Below, in pieces: positions 1-10,018 of a stretch of DNA of 64,000 bases. The DNA is from Lentisphaeria bacterium (GTDB taxonomy: Bacteria > Verrucomicrobiota > Lentisphaeria > Victivallales > Victivallaceae), in NCBI GenBank assembly GCA_017450705.1, contig JAFSTC010000054.1, forward strand, positions 17,816 through 81,815, given 5' to 3'. Position 1 is the first letter of the stretch. Each line of letters opens with the position of its first letter. The notes beneath the pieces are model-generated. The model was not told the DNA's origin and searched no databases. It saw only the letters and a list, made by a program, of their open reading frames with translations. Position numbers and translations under genes: made by a program.

Positions 1-2
1 AT

Positions 3-1682
3 CTGCTGACGCCCGCGGACGGGAAACTGCCGCTCAAAATCCTGGCCCGGGCGGAGTTCGACGGCTTCATCTGGTTCGATCTTGTGCTGTCCAAGGGACT
101 TCCTGTCAATGCCCTTTTTCTCGAGGTCCCGCTTGACCGGCGGCACGTGATCGCCGTCGACGACAATTCCTCCGCCAACGTCAAATACGACATCACGTCG
201 TGGACGAGCCGGAGTTATTCCAAAAACCCCGTCTTCGATCCCTTCTGGTGGATCGGCGGCGAGTCCAGCGGCGTCATGGGCGGCGTGGAGAGCTGTATCG
301 ACTGGCACTTCAAACACAAGAGCCGCGGTCTGGTCTACGCCGTCACGCCGAAGGAGGTCACGGTCACGTTCAACTTCATTGACACGCCTTTTACCCTTGA
401 CCGGGAGCGCCGGATCGGATTCTATCTGCAGGGTACGCCGGTCAAGCCCAAGGACCGCACGGCCGCTCTTCTCCGCGACCGGAAGAGCATGTGGAGCTGG
501 AGCGGCTACTACACGAATTTCTACGAGCACAAGTGGCCGGGCATGATGTACACCGACCGGTACAATCTCATGCACGGCATCCAGAAGCGCGGTTCGCGGA
601 TCTTCTGGTACAACTCCAGCAAGGGTGCTTCCCCGGTCTCCCCGTGGTGGAACCGCTACGGCATCGACTGGAACATCGCCGGCGACCCCGGAAGGGCCCA
701 GCAGGACATGACCGTGGCCACGCGGATTCTTCGCGACCGCAATCTCTGGGCGTGGACGTGTCTCAACAGCCGCAGTTTCATGGAATACAAACTTTACACC
801 ATCAACTGGTTCCTCAACTGCAAAGACTACGAGTGCCGCGACCTTTACTTCGATCTGGCCTGGCCCAGGTTCTGCAGCAATCCCTATCACGGCTGCGTGC
901 GGCGCGACGAATTCGGCTACACCCACAGGAGATTCGACCTGAGGAATTTGCGGGAGTTCCACAAGCGCATCTACATCGCCATGAAAAAGAAGGACCCGAC
1001 GGCCCTGATGCTGGGCCACGAGACCTTCTACCGGGTCCCGTCGGACAGCTTTTTCGACATCATCGGCGGCGGGGAGACCTTCGAGAGACAGATCGCCCAG
1101 ACCCACAATTACTATGACATCCTCACGCCTGAGGTCATGCGCATCCTCTTCGGTCTGCGGAGCAACGAAGCCAAGGTCTCCATGAGCTGTCAGATCGTCC
1201 GCACCATGCAGATGTACAGCCCTCAGCTCTACCGCAAGCTGGATGCGGTTTCCCCCAGCATCATGGAGAAGGAGCACCGGCACTTCTATGCCTACTCCGG
1301 GGCGCACAACATCTCGAACTCCATCTTTTCCACCCGGAACGACGTGCTGGGACCGATCCTCGGGGACGTGTACGAGTCCCTCGGGCTGGACCGCCGCTTC
1401 CACGCGTACTGGGATGGCTCCGGCGGCATTTCGCCTTTCGTCAGGCATGAGCGCTTCATCTTCGGGGCCCATTCCGGTTCCGGACGGCTGTTCGTGATCG
1501 TTCTCAACGATACCGATAAGGAGATGGCCAACGGCGTCGTCATCGATCCCGCCGTCATCCCCGTTCCGGGCCTCGTGGGGAAGGACATCTTTTCCGGCGA
1601 AAAGTTCCGGCTGGAGAACAACAAACTCGCGTTCCGGCTCCCGCCCCGGGAGTCGAGATTTATCCTTTTCGATGGCAAATGA
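3..1682 (+). CDS. GH123-like (DUF6067-type) glycosidase, 5' truncated
   Basis: The reading frame is already open at base 3, so the gene starts before the window and only the last 559 residues are visible. The sequence is collinear with the C-terminal half of the protein at 3902-7822, sharing a WIGG block, a W-rich stretch (PWWNRYGIDWN), the barrel-strand-like DLYFDLAWP and a GGETFERQIA block. This layout resembles the uncharacterised glycoside-hydrolase-like DUF6067/GH123 group; that name is from memory of the family, not a search. The substrate is unknown. It is followed 51 bp later by a GH36-like gene on the same strand, probably in one operon. The missing N terminus may carry LamG and CBM domains like its paralog. 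Confidence 0.6.
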   Translation: MLTPADGKLPLKILARAEFDGFIWFDLVLSKGLPVNALFLEVPLDRRHVIAVDDNSSANVKYDITSWTSRSYSKNPVFDPFWWIGGESSGVMGGVESCIDWHFKHKSRGLVYAVTPKEVTVTFNFIDTPFTLDRERRIGFYLQGTPVKPKDRTAALLRDRKSMWSWSGYYTNFYEHKWPGMMYTDRYNLMHGIQKRGSRIFWYNSSKGASPVSPWWNRYGIDWNIAGDPGRAQQDMTVATRILRDRNLWAWTCLNSRSFMEYKLYTINWFLNCKDYECRDLYFDLAWPRFCSNPYHGCVRRDEFGYTHRRFDLRNLREFHKRIYIAMKKKDPTALMLGHETFYRVPSDSFFDIIGGGETFERQIAQTHNYYDILTPEVMRILFGLRSNEAKVSMSCQIVRTMQMYSPQLYRKLDAVSPSIMEKEHRHFYAYSGAHNISNSIFSTRNDVLGPILGDVYESLGLDRRFHAYWDGSGGISPFVRHERFIFGAHSGSGRLFVIVLNDTDKEMANGVVIDPAVIPVPGLVGKDIFSGEKFRLENNKLAFRLPPRESRFILFDGK

Positions 1683-1733
1683 TTTCAAAGATAAGACGTT
1701 GAAAATTTTTCCGATATGAAACAGGGGTGAAAA

Positions 1734-3863
1734 ATGAAACCGACCTACGGAAACTTTCAAAACTATTCCTTCAGGTTCGATCCCGCGGCATGCCGCTTCG
1801 AGCTGTTCTACCACCGCTTCGACGACGAGACCGAAAAAGTCTTCCTGTCGGGCCGTGTCCTGACGGCCGGCGGATTGGCTCAGCCGGAGGGGCTGACGGT
1901 CACCGACCGCAGCGATTTCCGCACGGACAGACGGTACACGGTCTTTTCGGGCGAAAGGGGGAGCACACCTCTCTTCGAGATCACGTTCGAGCTCGACCGG
2001 GAGGAGATCCGTCTGCGCTGTTCGGGGGACGTTTCCCTCGAGGGACTTCTCCACTGGGGCGAAAATGTCGCGGACACCATTTCCGGCGTCTATGCCGGTG
2101 ACAGCCCCGTGCTTCAGGGGACCTCCGGGCCAGCCGTCCGCGCGGGCGACGACATGCTCTTCGACCGCAAAGAGGACCGCGTCCTGCGCTTCATCCCCGA
2201 GGGAAACTTCAAACTTGCCTTCGACTGGGATGAAAACGCCTACGCCTTCCGGGCCGGGCGGGGCCGCTGCGTTTCCTCTTTCGCGCTGCGTCTTCAGGTC
2301 CGCGAACACTTTGTGGCGGAAAGCATGCACATGCGCTACACGCCCATCAACAAGCACAGCTGGTTTGCCACAGCGCCCGTGGGCTGGATGACGTGGTACG
2401 CCACGCGCTTCGACGCCTGCGAGGCGGAAGTCCTGGAAAACACCCGGAAGATGAAGGAATTGCTCGGACCCTATACCGACAACCTCGTTTCCTGGGTGGA
2501 CTGGGAGTGGTACCACCCCCGCCACGGCGCCAAAGACGACGCCGGGTGCGACATTTTCGAACCCCGCAAGGACGCCTATCCCCACGGCATGGCCTATGTG
2601 GCGAAAAAAATCGAGGAGGCCGGGTGCATCCCGGCCATCTGGATCGCCCCCACCAACGAGCCGCGGAAGAACAAGTGGTTCAAGGCCCATCCCGACTGCG
2701 TCCTGGGGCCGTGGCCCACGTGGAGCGGCCAGTGGTGGATCGACCCCTCCCGTCCGGAGATCTTCAGCGAGTACATCCCCATGGTGATCCGGCAGATGCT
2801 CGACTGGGGATACCGGGCCATCAAATGGGACTGCCTGAGCAGCAATCCGGCCATGTGGAGCTATCACCACGACGAACTGGCCGATCCCTCCGTCTCTCCG
2901 GAGCAGTACGCCCATAAGGTGGTGGCCGCCGGACGCAAGGCCGCGGGAGACGACATTTTCATGCTCTTCTGCAACCCCGTCACCGACAATGAAATGGCCA
3001 CGGGGACCGACGTCTTCGACGCCGCCCGCATCGGCGGTGACGTCTTCGGCTGGTACGAGTTCTGCGAGCGGGCCATCGACCGGCTCTTCCACTTCTTCCC
3101 CATCCACAACACGATCCTCTACACCGACGGCGACAACATCGTGCTGCGGGAGGAATACAATACGGTCACGCAGGCGCAAAGCCGGGTCTCCTTCTACGGC
3201 CTGACCGGTCTGCCCGTGACGGTGGGCGACCGCTTCCGCGAGTATGACGAGACCCGCATCGACATGCTGCGCCGGATCGTTCCCGTGGTCGACGTGACCC
3301 CCGTGGAGTTCCGCGCCAAATTTCCCGACGGCGCCTCACGCAAGATCGTCACCGCCTTCAGCCGTCCCTTCGGCGACTGGCAGGTGGCCGCGCTGGTCAA
3401 CACGCGGGAGAATCCGCTGGAGCTGACGCTGGATTTCGCCGCCGACTGCCGTCTGGAGACCGGGGAGGGCCGGTGTTACGCCGTCTACGATTACTGGAAG
3501 GGGCAGTTCCTCGGCGTGCATGAAAGAAGCGTTTCCGTCAAGGTCGCTCCCTTCGAGACCGCCGTGCTCCGGATCACGCCCGTCGCCGACGACATGCTGC
3601 CGACCCTCGTTTCCAGTTCGCGCCACATCACCCAGGGCGGGTACGAATTGGCCGATATGAAGCGCGATGTCGCGGGCGGCGTTCTCCGCGGCGTCGTGAA
3701 ATGCGTCCCCGGCGAGCCCTGCCGGCTGAGTTTTCTCGTCCCCGAGGGCATGGAGATCGCTGCCTCGGGCGGCGTCTGGGAAAAATCCGGTCCCTGCGGC
3801 GTGCTCACGATCCTCAAAAAAGAGGGCGGCGAGGCGGCGTGGAAGCTGAAGAAAAAGAAGTAG
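1734..3863 (+). CDS. GH36-like alpha-galactosidase family protein (paralog 1)
   Basis: This 709-residue protein has the clan GH-D signature: AIKWD with the presumed nucleophile Asp366, and ARIGGD with the presumed acid/base Asp436. Between them lie the (beta/alpha)8 hallmarks VGWMTWYATRF, SWVDWEWYH and a W-rich GQWWIDPS strand. Such enzymes release terminal alpha-galactosyl (or related) residues. There is no signal peptide, so it is probably cytoplasmic and acts on imported oligosaccharides. The start is set by the ATG after AGGGGTGAAAA. A close paralog lies at 7849-9999, and each follows a GH123-like gene, so the pair of genes appears to have been duplicated. Exact glycosidic specificity cannot be read from the sequence. 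Confidence 0.8.
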   Translation: MKPTYGNFQNYSFRFDPAACRFELFYHRFDDETEKVFLSGRVLTAGGLAQPEGLTVTDRSDFRTDRRYTVFSGERGSTPLFEITFELDREEIRLRCSGDVSLEGLLHWGENVADTISGVYAGDSPVLQGTSGPAVRAGDDMLFDRKEDRVLRFIPEGNFKLAFDWDENAYAFRAGRGRCVSSFALRLQVREHFVAESMHMRYTPINKHSWFATAPVGWMTWYATRFDACEAEVLENTRKMKELLGPYTDNLVSWVDWEWYHPRHGAKDDAGCDIFEPRKDAYPHGMAYVAKKIEEAGCIPAIWIAPTNEPRKNKWFKAHPDCVLGPWPTWSGQWWIDPSRPEIFSEYIPMVIRQMLDWGYRAIKWDCLSSNPAMWSYHHDELADPSVSPEQYAHKVVAAGRKAAGDDIFMLFCNPVTDNEMATGTDVFDAARIGGDVFGWYEFCERAIDRLFHFFPIHNTILYTDGDNIVLREEYNTVTQAQSRVSFYGLTGLPVTVGDRFREYDETRIDMLRRIVPVVDVTPVEFRAKFPDGASRKIVTAFSRPFGDWQVAALVNTRENPLELTLDFAADCRLETGEGRCYAVYDYWKGQFLGVHERSVSVKVAPFETAVLRITPVADDMLPTLVSSSRHITQGGYELADMKRDVAGGVLRGVVKCVPGEPCRLSFLVPEGMEIAASGGVWEKSGPCGVLTILKKEGGEAAWKLKKKK

Positions 3864-3901
3864 ACTTTTCAAAGAGAATATTCAAAATAGGGATTGATTT
3901 C

Positions 3902-6900
3902 ATGAAACATCTTTTTTCGGCACTTTTACTGGCACTTTCCCTCTGCGCTTTCGGGGCGGCGGAGCCGGAGATCTCGTTTTCCTTCGAAAAAGGCGCGGCG
4001 CCGGACGCTCCCGTGCCGCTGCTCTCCGGCAAAGGCAAGTCCGGTTTGAAGCCCCACTTCGACAAGGATGGGGATCCCGGCCGGATGATCGTTCCCGGAC
4101 TTTCCGGTCAGGCGCTGCGCGTGGGCAGTTCCCCGGAGCAGAAGGGGCACGATGCCGTGACGTACTATCTGCAGAGCGGCATCATGGCGGCCGCGCAGGG
4201 CAGCTTCTCCTTCTGGATGAAGGCGGTGGACTGGAATCAGGACAACCGCAAGGGCCACGCCTTCGTGCGCCTGATGAGTCAGGATCAGGAAAGTCTCGTC
4301 GCCGTGGCCCAGAATCTGCGGGGCAGTTACCGCGTCCGTCTGCTGGGAGGTGTGCTCAAGGACGGTGTCCGCAATCCCAGCGTCGAGGGCGTCAAAGCCG
4401 ACTGGCAGATGGGCGAGTGGCATCACATCGCCGTCACCTGGGGCAAGGGGAAGATGTCCCTCTACCTCGACGGGGAGTTCGCCGGCGCCCGGGACGTGCC
4501 GACGGCAAAGAACGATTACAGACTGCTCTATCTTGGGCAGAGATGGGACAAGGAGCCCGGCATCACCCTCATCGACGAGCTCCGCTTCTTCCGCCGGACC
4601 CTCACCGACGCCGAAGTCCGCGATGAATTCCGGCGTCTCGCCGGCGCCGCGTCCGGCGGGCATCGGACTTTCGAGGTGAAACTCTCCCCCCGGTCGCCCC
4701 GGCTGGACGGCGCGGTGGAGCCCGCGGAATATGCCGCAGGCTTTGCCCTCATGCACGAGACGAGGAACAAGCAGACCGGCTTCTACGCCGAGTACCAGCC
4801 CCGCTGCTATCTCTCCTACGACCGGGAAAATCTCTATTTCGCCATGGTCTCCAGCGGCGACCTGCGGCGGATGATCAAGGAGCACGACGGCAACGTCTGG
4901 GAGGACGACTGCATCGAGTTCTACGTCTCCAAGTCCGGCACGCACACGGATATCTACCACTTCATCATCAACGCCGACTGCGCCGTGTACGACTCCCGGG
5001 TCAGCGCGGGACGGGAGATCAAGTCCTTCAATGCCGAGGGCGTTCGGCTCAAATCGAAGGTCGTCGACGGCCGCTGGGTGCTGGAGGCCGCTTTCCCGTG
5101 GCGTACCTTCGGCTTCTCTCCCGCCGACACGGAGAGTTTTTACTTCAATCTCTGCCGCTCCTACCGGGGCAACCCCAAGGGTGACTTCGCCGGTGACCTC
5201 AACCGGCACGCCTCCGAGGGGCGCAACGACATCCGCCGCTGTTCGGTCAGCGTGAGCAGCGGCGCTTTCGCCGACGCTTCCGGCTTCGGCAAGATCATTT
5301 TTGCGCCGAACGCGCCCGCCTTCGACCTGGCCCCCGTGGGACGGCTCATCAAGGGCGAGGTGGATTCAAAAATGAGCTTTTTCCCGGCCGCGGACGACGT
5401 CCTGACGGCCCGGCTCTCCACGGGGAACGGTCCCGGAGCCTTCCGCTTCGAAAAGGCGCTCAAGTGTGCGGCGGGCAAGACCGCAAATCAGGCGATCCGC
5501 GGCAAATGCGCCGGCAACGGCACGCTCACCGTCCGCCTCGACTCCGCGGCGGCGGGAGAACTCCTCCGGGCGAAGCTCGCCTACGAGAAGCCGACGCTGC
5601 TCAAATTCAGATCCTTTGTCGCCGATCCGCCCAAAATGCAGCTGGTCTTCACCACCGAGGGCGGGGAGGATTCCGGCGAGGCGTGTTTCGTCCGCATCCG
5701 GATGAAGGACTGGAAGACCGGCGCGATCGTCTATGACAGCACCCAGCCCCTGAAGCTGCGCCGGGGCATCATCACCCAGCGGTTCGACCTGACGGCCCTG
5801 CCGCCGGGCGTTTTCGATCTGCTCTATACCTTCACCGACAAGACGGGAAAAGTCCTCGCCGACGATTACGGGTATTTTGCCAAGCCCGACGGCAAGGCTC
5901 CGTGGGAGGGCACGACCGCCGGAGCCGGCGACATCGTCCCCGAACCGTGGACTCTTCCCGAGGCGGACGACACCGTCTTCTCCTGCTGGGGAAGAAAGTA
6001 TACATTGGGCGGGAATGGACTGGTTTCCTCCGTCACGAGTCAGGGAAAGGAACTTCTGAGCCGCCCCGTGACCCTCGTCCTCGACGGGAAAAAGCTCGAG
6101 TTTTCTTCGAAGCTGGTCAAAAAGGGCAAGTCCTTTGCGGACTATCTCCTGACGGCGAAAAACGGCGTCCCGGTGACGGCGGATATCCGCGCCGAGTTCG
6201 ACGGTTTCCTCTGGATCACGGTCCATGCGGGGAAGGCCGGATTCAAGGCAAAATCCCTCCGGCTCGAATACCCCGTGAACCGCAAAAATTCCCACGTCTT
6301 CGACGATTGCTCGACCATCTACGTGAAACAGGATTTCGCCAAGTGGTCCGACAAGACGATCTTCAACGACCCCACCCAGAAGCCCTTTTTCTGGATCGGC
6401 GGTCCGGAGATCGGTCTCATGGGCGGCATCGACAGCTGCCGCGGCTGGTACTGCAAGGACAAGAAAAAGGCCGCAAGCCTGAAGGTCTCTCCTGAGGAGG
6501 CCGTCGTTTCGCTCGCGTTCATCGATACGCCGGTCGAGATGAAAGCGCCGCGGAAGATCGAGTTCTATCTTCAGGCGACGCCCTCCAAGAAAAAGTCCCT
6601 GATCGCGGCCGATCTGGACCCGCTGACGGTCCGGATGACGTGGCATCCCACCCGTTTCTTCGAGTGGAAAGCGCCGGGCCAGGTCAACGACAGCCACATG
6701 CAGCAGTTCCTCGCCATGGAAAAGACCCAGGGCATCCACTGGTGGCACTACTTCGGCACCAAGGGCAGTTCGCCCCGCTTCCCGTGGTGGGGCTGGTACG
6801 GTCCCGACTGGAATATGCTCGGCGATCCCGCCTGGTTCCAGCAGGAGACCCCCACCGCCGACCGGGCCGCCATGGACCGGGGCATCTGGACATGGACGTG

Positions 6901-7822
6901 CATGAACAGCCGGAACTTCTTCGACCACAAGATCGAAAACGTGCGTTACTATCTCGGCGTCGATAAATACAAGGTCCGGGACATCTATTTCGATCTGGCC
7001 TGGCCCTATCCCTGCCGCAACGCCGTGCACGGCTGCCTGTGGAAGGACGAGTTCGGTTTCACCCATTCCGACTACGACATGAAGGCCCTGCGCGAGTTCC
7101 ACAAGCGGGCCTACATCATGATGAAGCAGAAAACGCCCAATGCCGTGATGAAGGGCCACGTCCGCTACACCCGCTGCCCGTCGGACAACTTTTTCGACAT
7201 CCTCACCGTGGGCGAATCCTACGAGCGTCAGATCGCCGAAAAGCACAACTACTATGAGGTCTTCGTGCCGGAGACCCTGCGCATGCTCTACGGCTACCGG
7301 ACGAATGAGTTCACCATCCAGCTGGGGCCCCAGATCTTCCGCACGATCCAGGTGTACAACAGGAACAAACTCAAGGATTTCAACCCGGACGATCCCAAGA
7401 TCGACAAGGCCCAGCGTCACTATCTGGCCTACGTGGAGAGTTTCGGCTTCACCCGCCATATCTACTGGCGGCGGACCAACGGCGAGAAACAGCTGATCCA
7501 GCTGGGAGAAGCCAAAAACACGCTGGGCAGACTGCCGAAGTTCTACTGCTTCTGGGACAAGACCTGCGGCATCAGGGCCGAAAAGGACCATCCGCGCTTC
7601 ATCTACAGCGCCTATGCCGGAAACGGCAAAGTTCTGGTCATCGCCCTGAACGACACCGACGAACCCATGCGCAACGCCGTGGTCGTCGACGGCGCGAAAC
7701 TGCCCATGCCTTCCGCGGAGGGCAAAGAGGTTTTCAGCGGCCGCAAGTACGCCTTTTCGGACGGAAAGATCGTCTTCGACCTTCCGCCCCGGGAATCGGC
7801 TTTCGTCATGTTCGAAAAATGA
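3902..7822 (+). CDS. Secreted LamG + CBM9-like + GH123-like multidomain protein
   Basis: The 1306-residue protein starts with a clear signal peptide (MKHLFSALLLALSLCAFGAA), which fixes the start at 3902 even though the frame is open further upstream. Residues about 20-255 look like a LamG/concanavalin A-like fold (SFWMKA, GEWHHIAVTWG, LYLDGE, IDELRFF). Residues about 257-465 resemble a family 9 carbohydrate-binding domain (RLDGAVEPAEY, VWEDDCIEFYV, EAAFPW). The C-terminal 600 or so residues match the truncated protein at the left edge of the window and look like the catalytic part (WIGG, YFDLAWP, GESYERQIA). It is likely exported and binds and cleaves a polysaccharide. It sits between the two GH36-like genes with short gaps. 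Confidence 0.7.
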   Translation: MKHLFSALLLALSLCAFGAAEPEISFSFEKGAAPDAPVPLLSGKGKSGLKPHFDKDGDPGRMIVPGLSGQALRVGSSPEQKGHDAVTYYLQSGIMAAAQGSFSFWMKAVDWNQDNRKGHAFVRLMSQDQESLVAVAQNLRGSYRVRLLGGVLKDGVRNPSVEGVKADWQMGEWHHIAVTWGKGKMSLYLDGEFAGARDVPTAKNDYRLLYLGQRWDKEPGITLIDELRFFRRTLTDAEVRDEFRRLAGAASGGHRTFEVKLSPRSPRLDGAVEPAEYAAGFALMHETRNKQTGFYAEYQPRCYLSYDRENLYFAMVSSGDLRRMIKEHDGNVWEDDCIEFYVSKSGTHTDIYHFIINADCAVYDSRVSAGREIKSFNAEGVRLKSKVVDGRWVLEAAFPWRTFGFSPADTESFYFNLCRSYRGNPKGDFAGDLNRHASEGRNDIRRCSVSVSSGAFADASGFGKIIFAPNAPAFDLAPVGRLIKGEVDSKMSFFPAADDVLTARLSTGNGPGAFRFEKALKCAAGKTANQAIRGKCAGNGTLTVRLDSAAAGELLRAKLAYEKPTLLKFRSFVADPPKMQLVFTTEGGEDSGEACFVRIRMKDWKTGAIVYDSTQPLKLRRGIITQRFDLTALPPGVFDLLYTFTDKTGKVLADDYGYFAKPDGKAPWEGTTAGAGDIVPEPWTLPEADDTVFSCWGRKYTLGGNGLVSSVTSQGKELLSRPVTLVLDGKKLEFSSKLVKKGKSFADYLLTAKNGVPVTADIRAEFDGFLWITVHAGKAGFKAKSLRLEYPVNRKNSHVFDDCSTIYVKQDFAKWSDKTIFNDPTQKPFFWIGGPEIGLMGGIDSCRGWYCKDKKKAASLKVSPEEAVVSLAFIDTPVEMKAPRKIEFYLQATPSKKKSLIAADLDPLTVRMTWHPTRFFEWKAPGQVNDSHMQQFLAMEKTQGIHWWHYFGTKGSSPRFPWWGWYGPDWNMLGDPAWFQQETPTADRAAMDRGIWTWTCMNSRNFFDHKIENVRYYLGVDKYKVRDIYFDLAWPYPCRNAVHGCLWKDEFGFTHSDYDMKALREFHKRAYIMMKQKTPNAVMKGHVRYTRCPSDNFFDILTVGESYERQIAEKHNYYEVFVPETLRMLYGYRTNEFTIQLGPQIFRTIQVYNRNKLKDFNPDDPKIDKAQRHYLAYVESFGFTRHIYWRRTNGEKQLIQLGEAKNTLGRLPKFYCFWDKTCGIRAEKDHPRFIYSAYAGNGKVLVIALNDTDEPMRNAVVVDGAKLPMPSAEGKEVFSGRKYAFSDGKIVFDLPPRESAFVMFEK

Positions 7823-7848
7823 CAGCAGAATATAGGATGTTTGTCTGA

Positions 7849-9999
7849 ATGAAACCTGTCTACGGAAATTTTCAATATTTTTCCTTCCGGTACGATCCGG
7901 AGACCTTTCGTTTCAAATGTTTCTACCACCGGTTCGACGACGAGCGGGAACAGCTCTTCATGGACGGGCGGATCATCCACGGCAGCGGCCGGGAGATCCC
8001 GCTGCGCCCGGAACCGGCCTATGAGGTGCTTCCCGTCTCCGGCGAGCGGCTGCCCATGTTCCGCGACGGCCGCAAGTACACATTCTCGTACCGGGGACCT
8101 GATACGACGTATCACTTCGACGTCTTCTTCGAGATGCACAAGGGCGAGATGCAGATCCGCTTCTTCGGCAACATCATTTTCCTCGGCGAGTTGTACTGGA
8201 GTCGCGACGTCGCCGACACTTTCGCCTGTCAGTACCGTTCGGACAGCGCCGTCCTGCAGGGGGCTTCCGGTCCCGTGACGCACCCGGGCGACGACATGCT
8301 CTTCGACCGTGAACGTGACCGGGCCCTGCGCTTCTCCGTCCGCGGCAACTTCGAACTGGGATACGACTGGGGAAAAGCCTGCTACACCTTCAAGTATTTC
8401 CACAAGAACGAAGTGCCCGTCAACATGCTGCGCATCCGCGTTTTGGAGAATTGCGTCGCGCGCTCCATGAACATGCGCTACACCCCCATCGACAAAAAGA
8501 ACCGGTTCCCCGCGCCCCCCGTGGGCTGGATGACCTGGTACGCCACGCGCTTCGACGCCTGCGAGGCGGAAGTGCTGGAGAACACCCGGAAGATGAAGGA
8601 GCTTCTCGGCAAATACACCGACACCCTCGTCTCGTGGGTGGACTGGGAGTGGTATCACAAGAACATCAAGGGCGACGGGGAGGGCGGCGGCAACGTATTC
8701 TCCCCCTGTTCCGACACCTATCCTCACGGCCTCGCTCCCGTGGCGAAAAAGATCCGCAAGCTCGGATGCCTCCCCGCCGTCTGGGTGGGGCTCACCTGCG
8801 AGGGCAACAAAAACAAGTGGTTCGAAGCCCATCCCGACTGCGTTTTCGGCCCCGAGCCCCGCTGGTGCGGCCAGTGGTGGATCAACCCGACGCGGCAGGA
8901 GATCTACGACGAGTACATCCCCATGGTCATGAAACAGCTCCTCGCCTGGGGCTTCGAGGCCGTCAAATGGGATTGCCTCACCATGACGGGGTTCGTGTGG
9001 GAGGATTTCCGTGACAAATTCGGTCTCGGAAACGTCTCCACCGAACAGTTCCAAAAAAAGATCGTTTCCTGCGGACGCAAGGCGCTGGGGGACGACGTTT
9101 ACCTTCTGCTCTGCAGTCCCCTCTCCGACAGCGACATCTCCACGGGCAGCGAGGTCTGCGACGCCGCCCGCATCGGCGGAGACATCTTCAAATGGGACGA
9201 GTTCGTGCATCAGGCCATCGACACCTTGCACCACTTCTACCCCATCCACAACACCATGCTGTACGCCGACTGCGACAACCTGGTCATGCGCAAGGAGTAC
9301 AACACCGTCGCCCAGGCCCGGTCCCGGGTGTCGTTCTACGGCGTCACCGGCGTGCCGCTCACCATCGGGGACCGCTTCAGCGAATACGACGACGAGCGCA
9401 TCGACATGCTGCGCCGGATCGTGCCCGTCGTGGACATGCGTCCCGTGGAGCTGTGTTCCAAGACGCCGTCGGGAAAAGAACGCAGATTTTTGGCCGCCTT
9501 CAGCCGTCCTTTCGGCACGTGGAGCGTTTTGACGCTCACCAATCTGGATGAGAAGGATCCTTCCGACATGACGGTCGATTTCGCGGCGGACTGCCGCCTT
9601 GCGACGGGGAAGGACATTCGGTACGCCGTGTACGATTTCTGGAAGCACGCGTTCCTCGGCGTCTTCGAGACCGGCGTGACCGTGAGTGTGCCGCCCTGCG
9701 ACACGGCGGTGCTGCGCATCACCCCCGTCGGGGACGAGGAACTGCCCACGCTGGTTTCCAGCTCCCGGCACATCACCCAGGGCGGTCACGAGCTCCTTGC
9801 CATGAGCCGCGGGAACGGCAAGGTGACGGGCGAGGTCCTCTGCGTCGAGGGCGAAGTTTGCCGCCTGACGTTCTACGTTCCTTCCGGCATGAAGGTCCGG
9901 GCGAAGGGCGGCGCGTGGCGTCAGAAGGGAACTTGCGGCGAACTTGCCGTCGGAGGGACCGACGGCGGTCCCGTTTCCTGGTCGATCGAAAAGCGCTGA
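7849..9999 (+). CDS. GH36-like alpha-galactosidase family protein (paralog 2)
   Basis: This 716-residue protein is strongly similar to the protein at 1734-3863 throughout, with an almost unchanged block from VGWMTWYATRF to WVDWEWYH. The presumed nucleophile is Asp375 in AVKWD and the presumed acid/base is Asp445 in ARIGGD. It has no signal peptide, so it is expected to act in the cytoplasm. It begins 26 bp after the preceding glycosidase; the upstream AGGATG is a weak ribosome-binding site, which suggests dependence on the upstream gene. Differences from paralog 1 lie mainly in the N-terminal beta-sandwich and C-terminal domains, which may mean different substrates or simple divergence. Confidence 0.8.
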   Translation: MKPVYGNFQYFSFRYDPETFRFKCFYHRFDDEREQLFMDGRIIHGSGREIPLRPEPAYEVLPVSGERLPMFRDGRKYTFSYRGPDTTYHFDVFFEMHKGEMQIRFFGNIIFLGELYWSRDVADTFACQYRSDSAVLQGASGPVTHPGDDMLFDRERDRALRFSVRGNFELGYDWGKACYTFKYFHKNEVPVNMLRIRVLENCVARSMNMRYTPIDKKNRFPAPPVGWMTWYATRFDACEAEVLENTRKMKELLGKYTDTLVSWVDWEWYHKNIKGDGEGGGNVFSPCSDTYPHGLAPVAKKIRKLGCLPAVWVGLTCEGNKNKWFEAHPDCVFGPEPRWCGQWWINPTRQEIYDEYIPMVMKQLLAWGFEAVKWDCLTMTGFVWEDFRDKFGLGNVSTEQFQKKIVSCGRKALGDDVYLLLCSPLSDSDISTGSEVCDAARIGGDIFKWDEFVHQAIDTLHHFYPIHNTMLYADCDNLVMRKEYNTVAQARSRVSFYGVTGVPLTIGDRFSEYDDERIDMLRRIVPVVDMRPVELCSKTPSGKERRFLAAFSRPFGTWSVLTLTNLDEKDPSDMTVDFAADCRLATGKDIRYAVYDFWKHAFLGVFETGVTVSVPPCDTAVLRITPVGDEELPTLVSSSRHITQGGHELLAMSRGNGKVTGEVLCVEGEVCRLTFYVPSGMKVRAKGGAWRQKGTCGELAVGGTDGGPVSWSIEKR

Positions 10000-10018
10000 C
10001 CGGAGAGAGGGCCGACCC

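Noticed and set aside
1699..1718. TTGAAA followed by GATATGA before the first GH36-like gene as a promoter
   Set aside because: The spacing is only about 10 bp, so it does not fit a sigma-70 promoter; operon readthrough is more likely.
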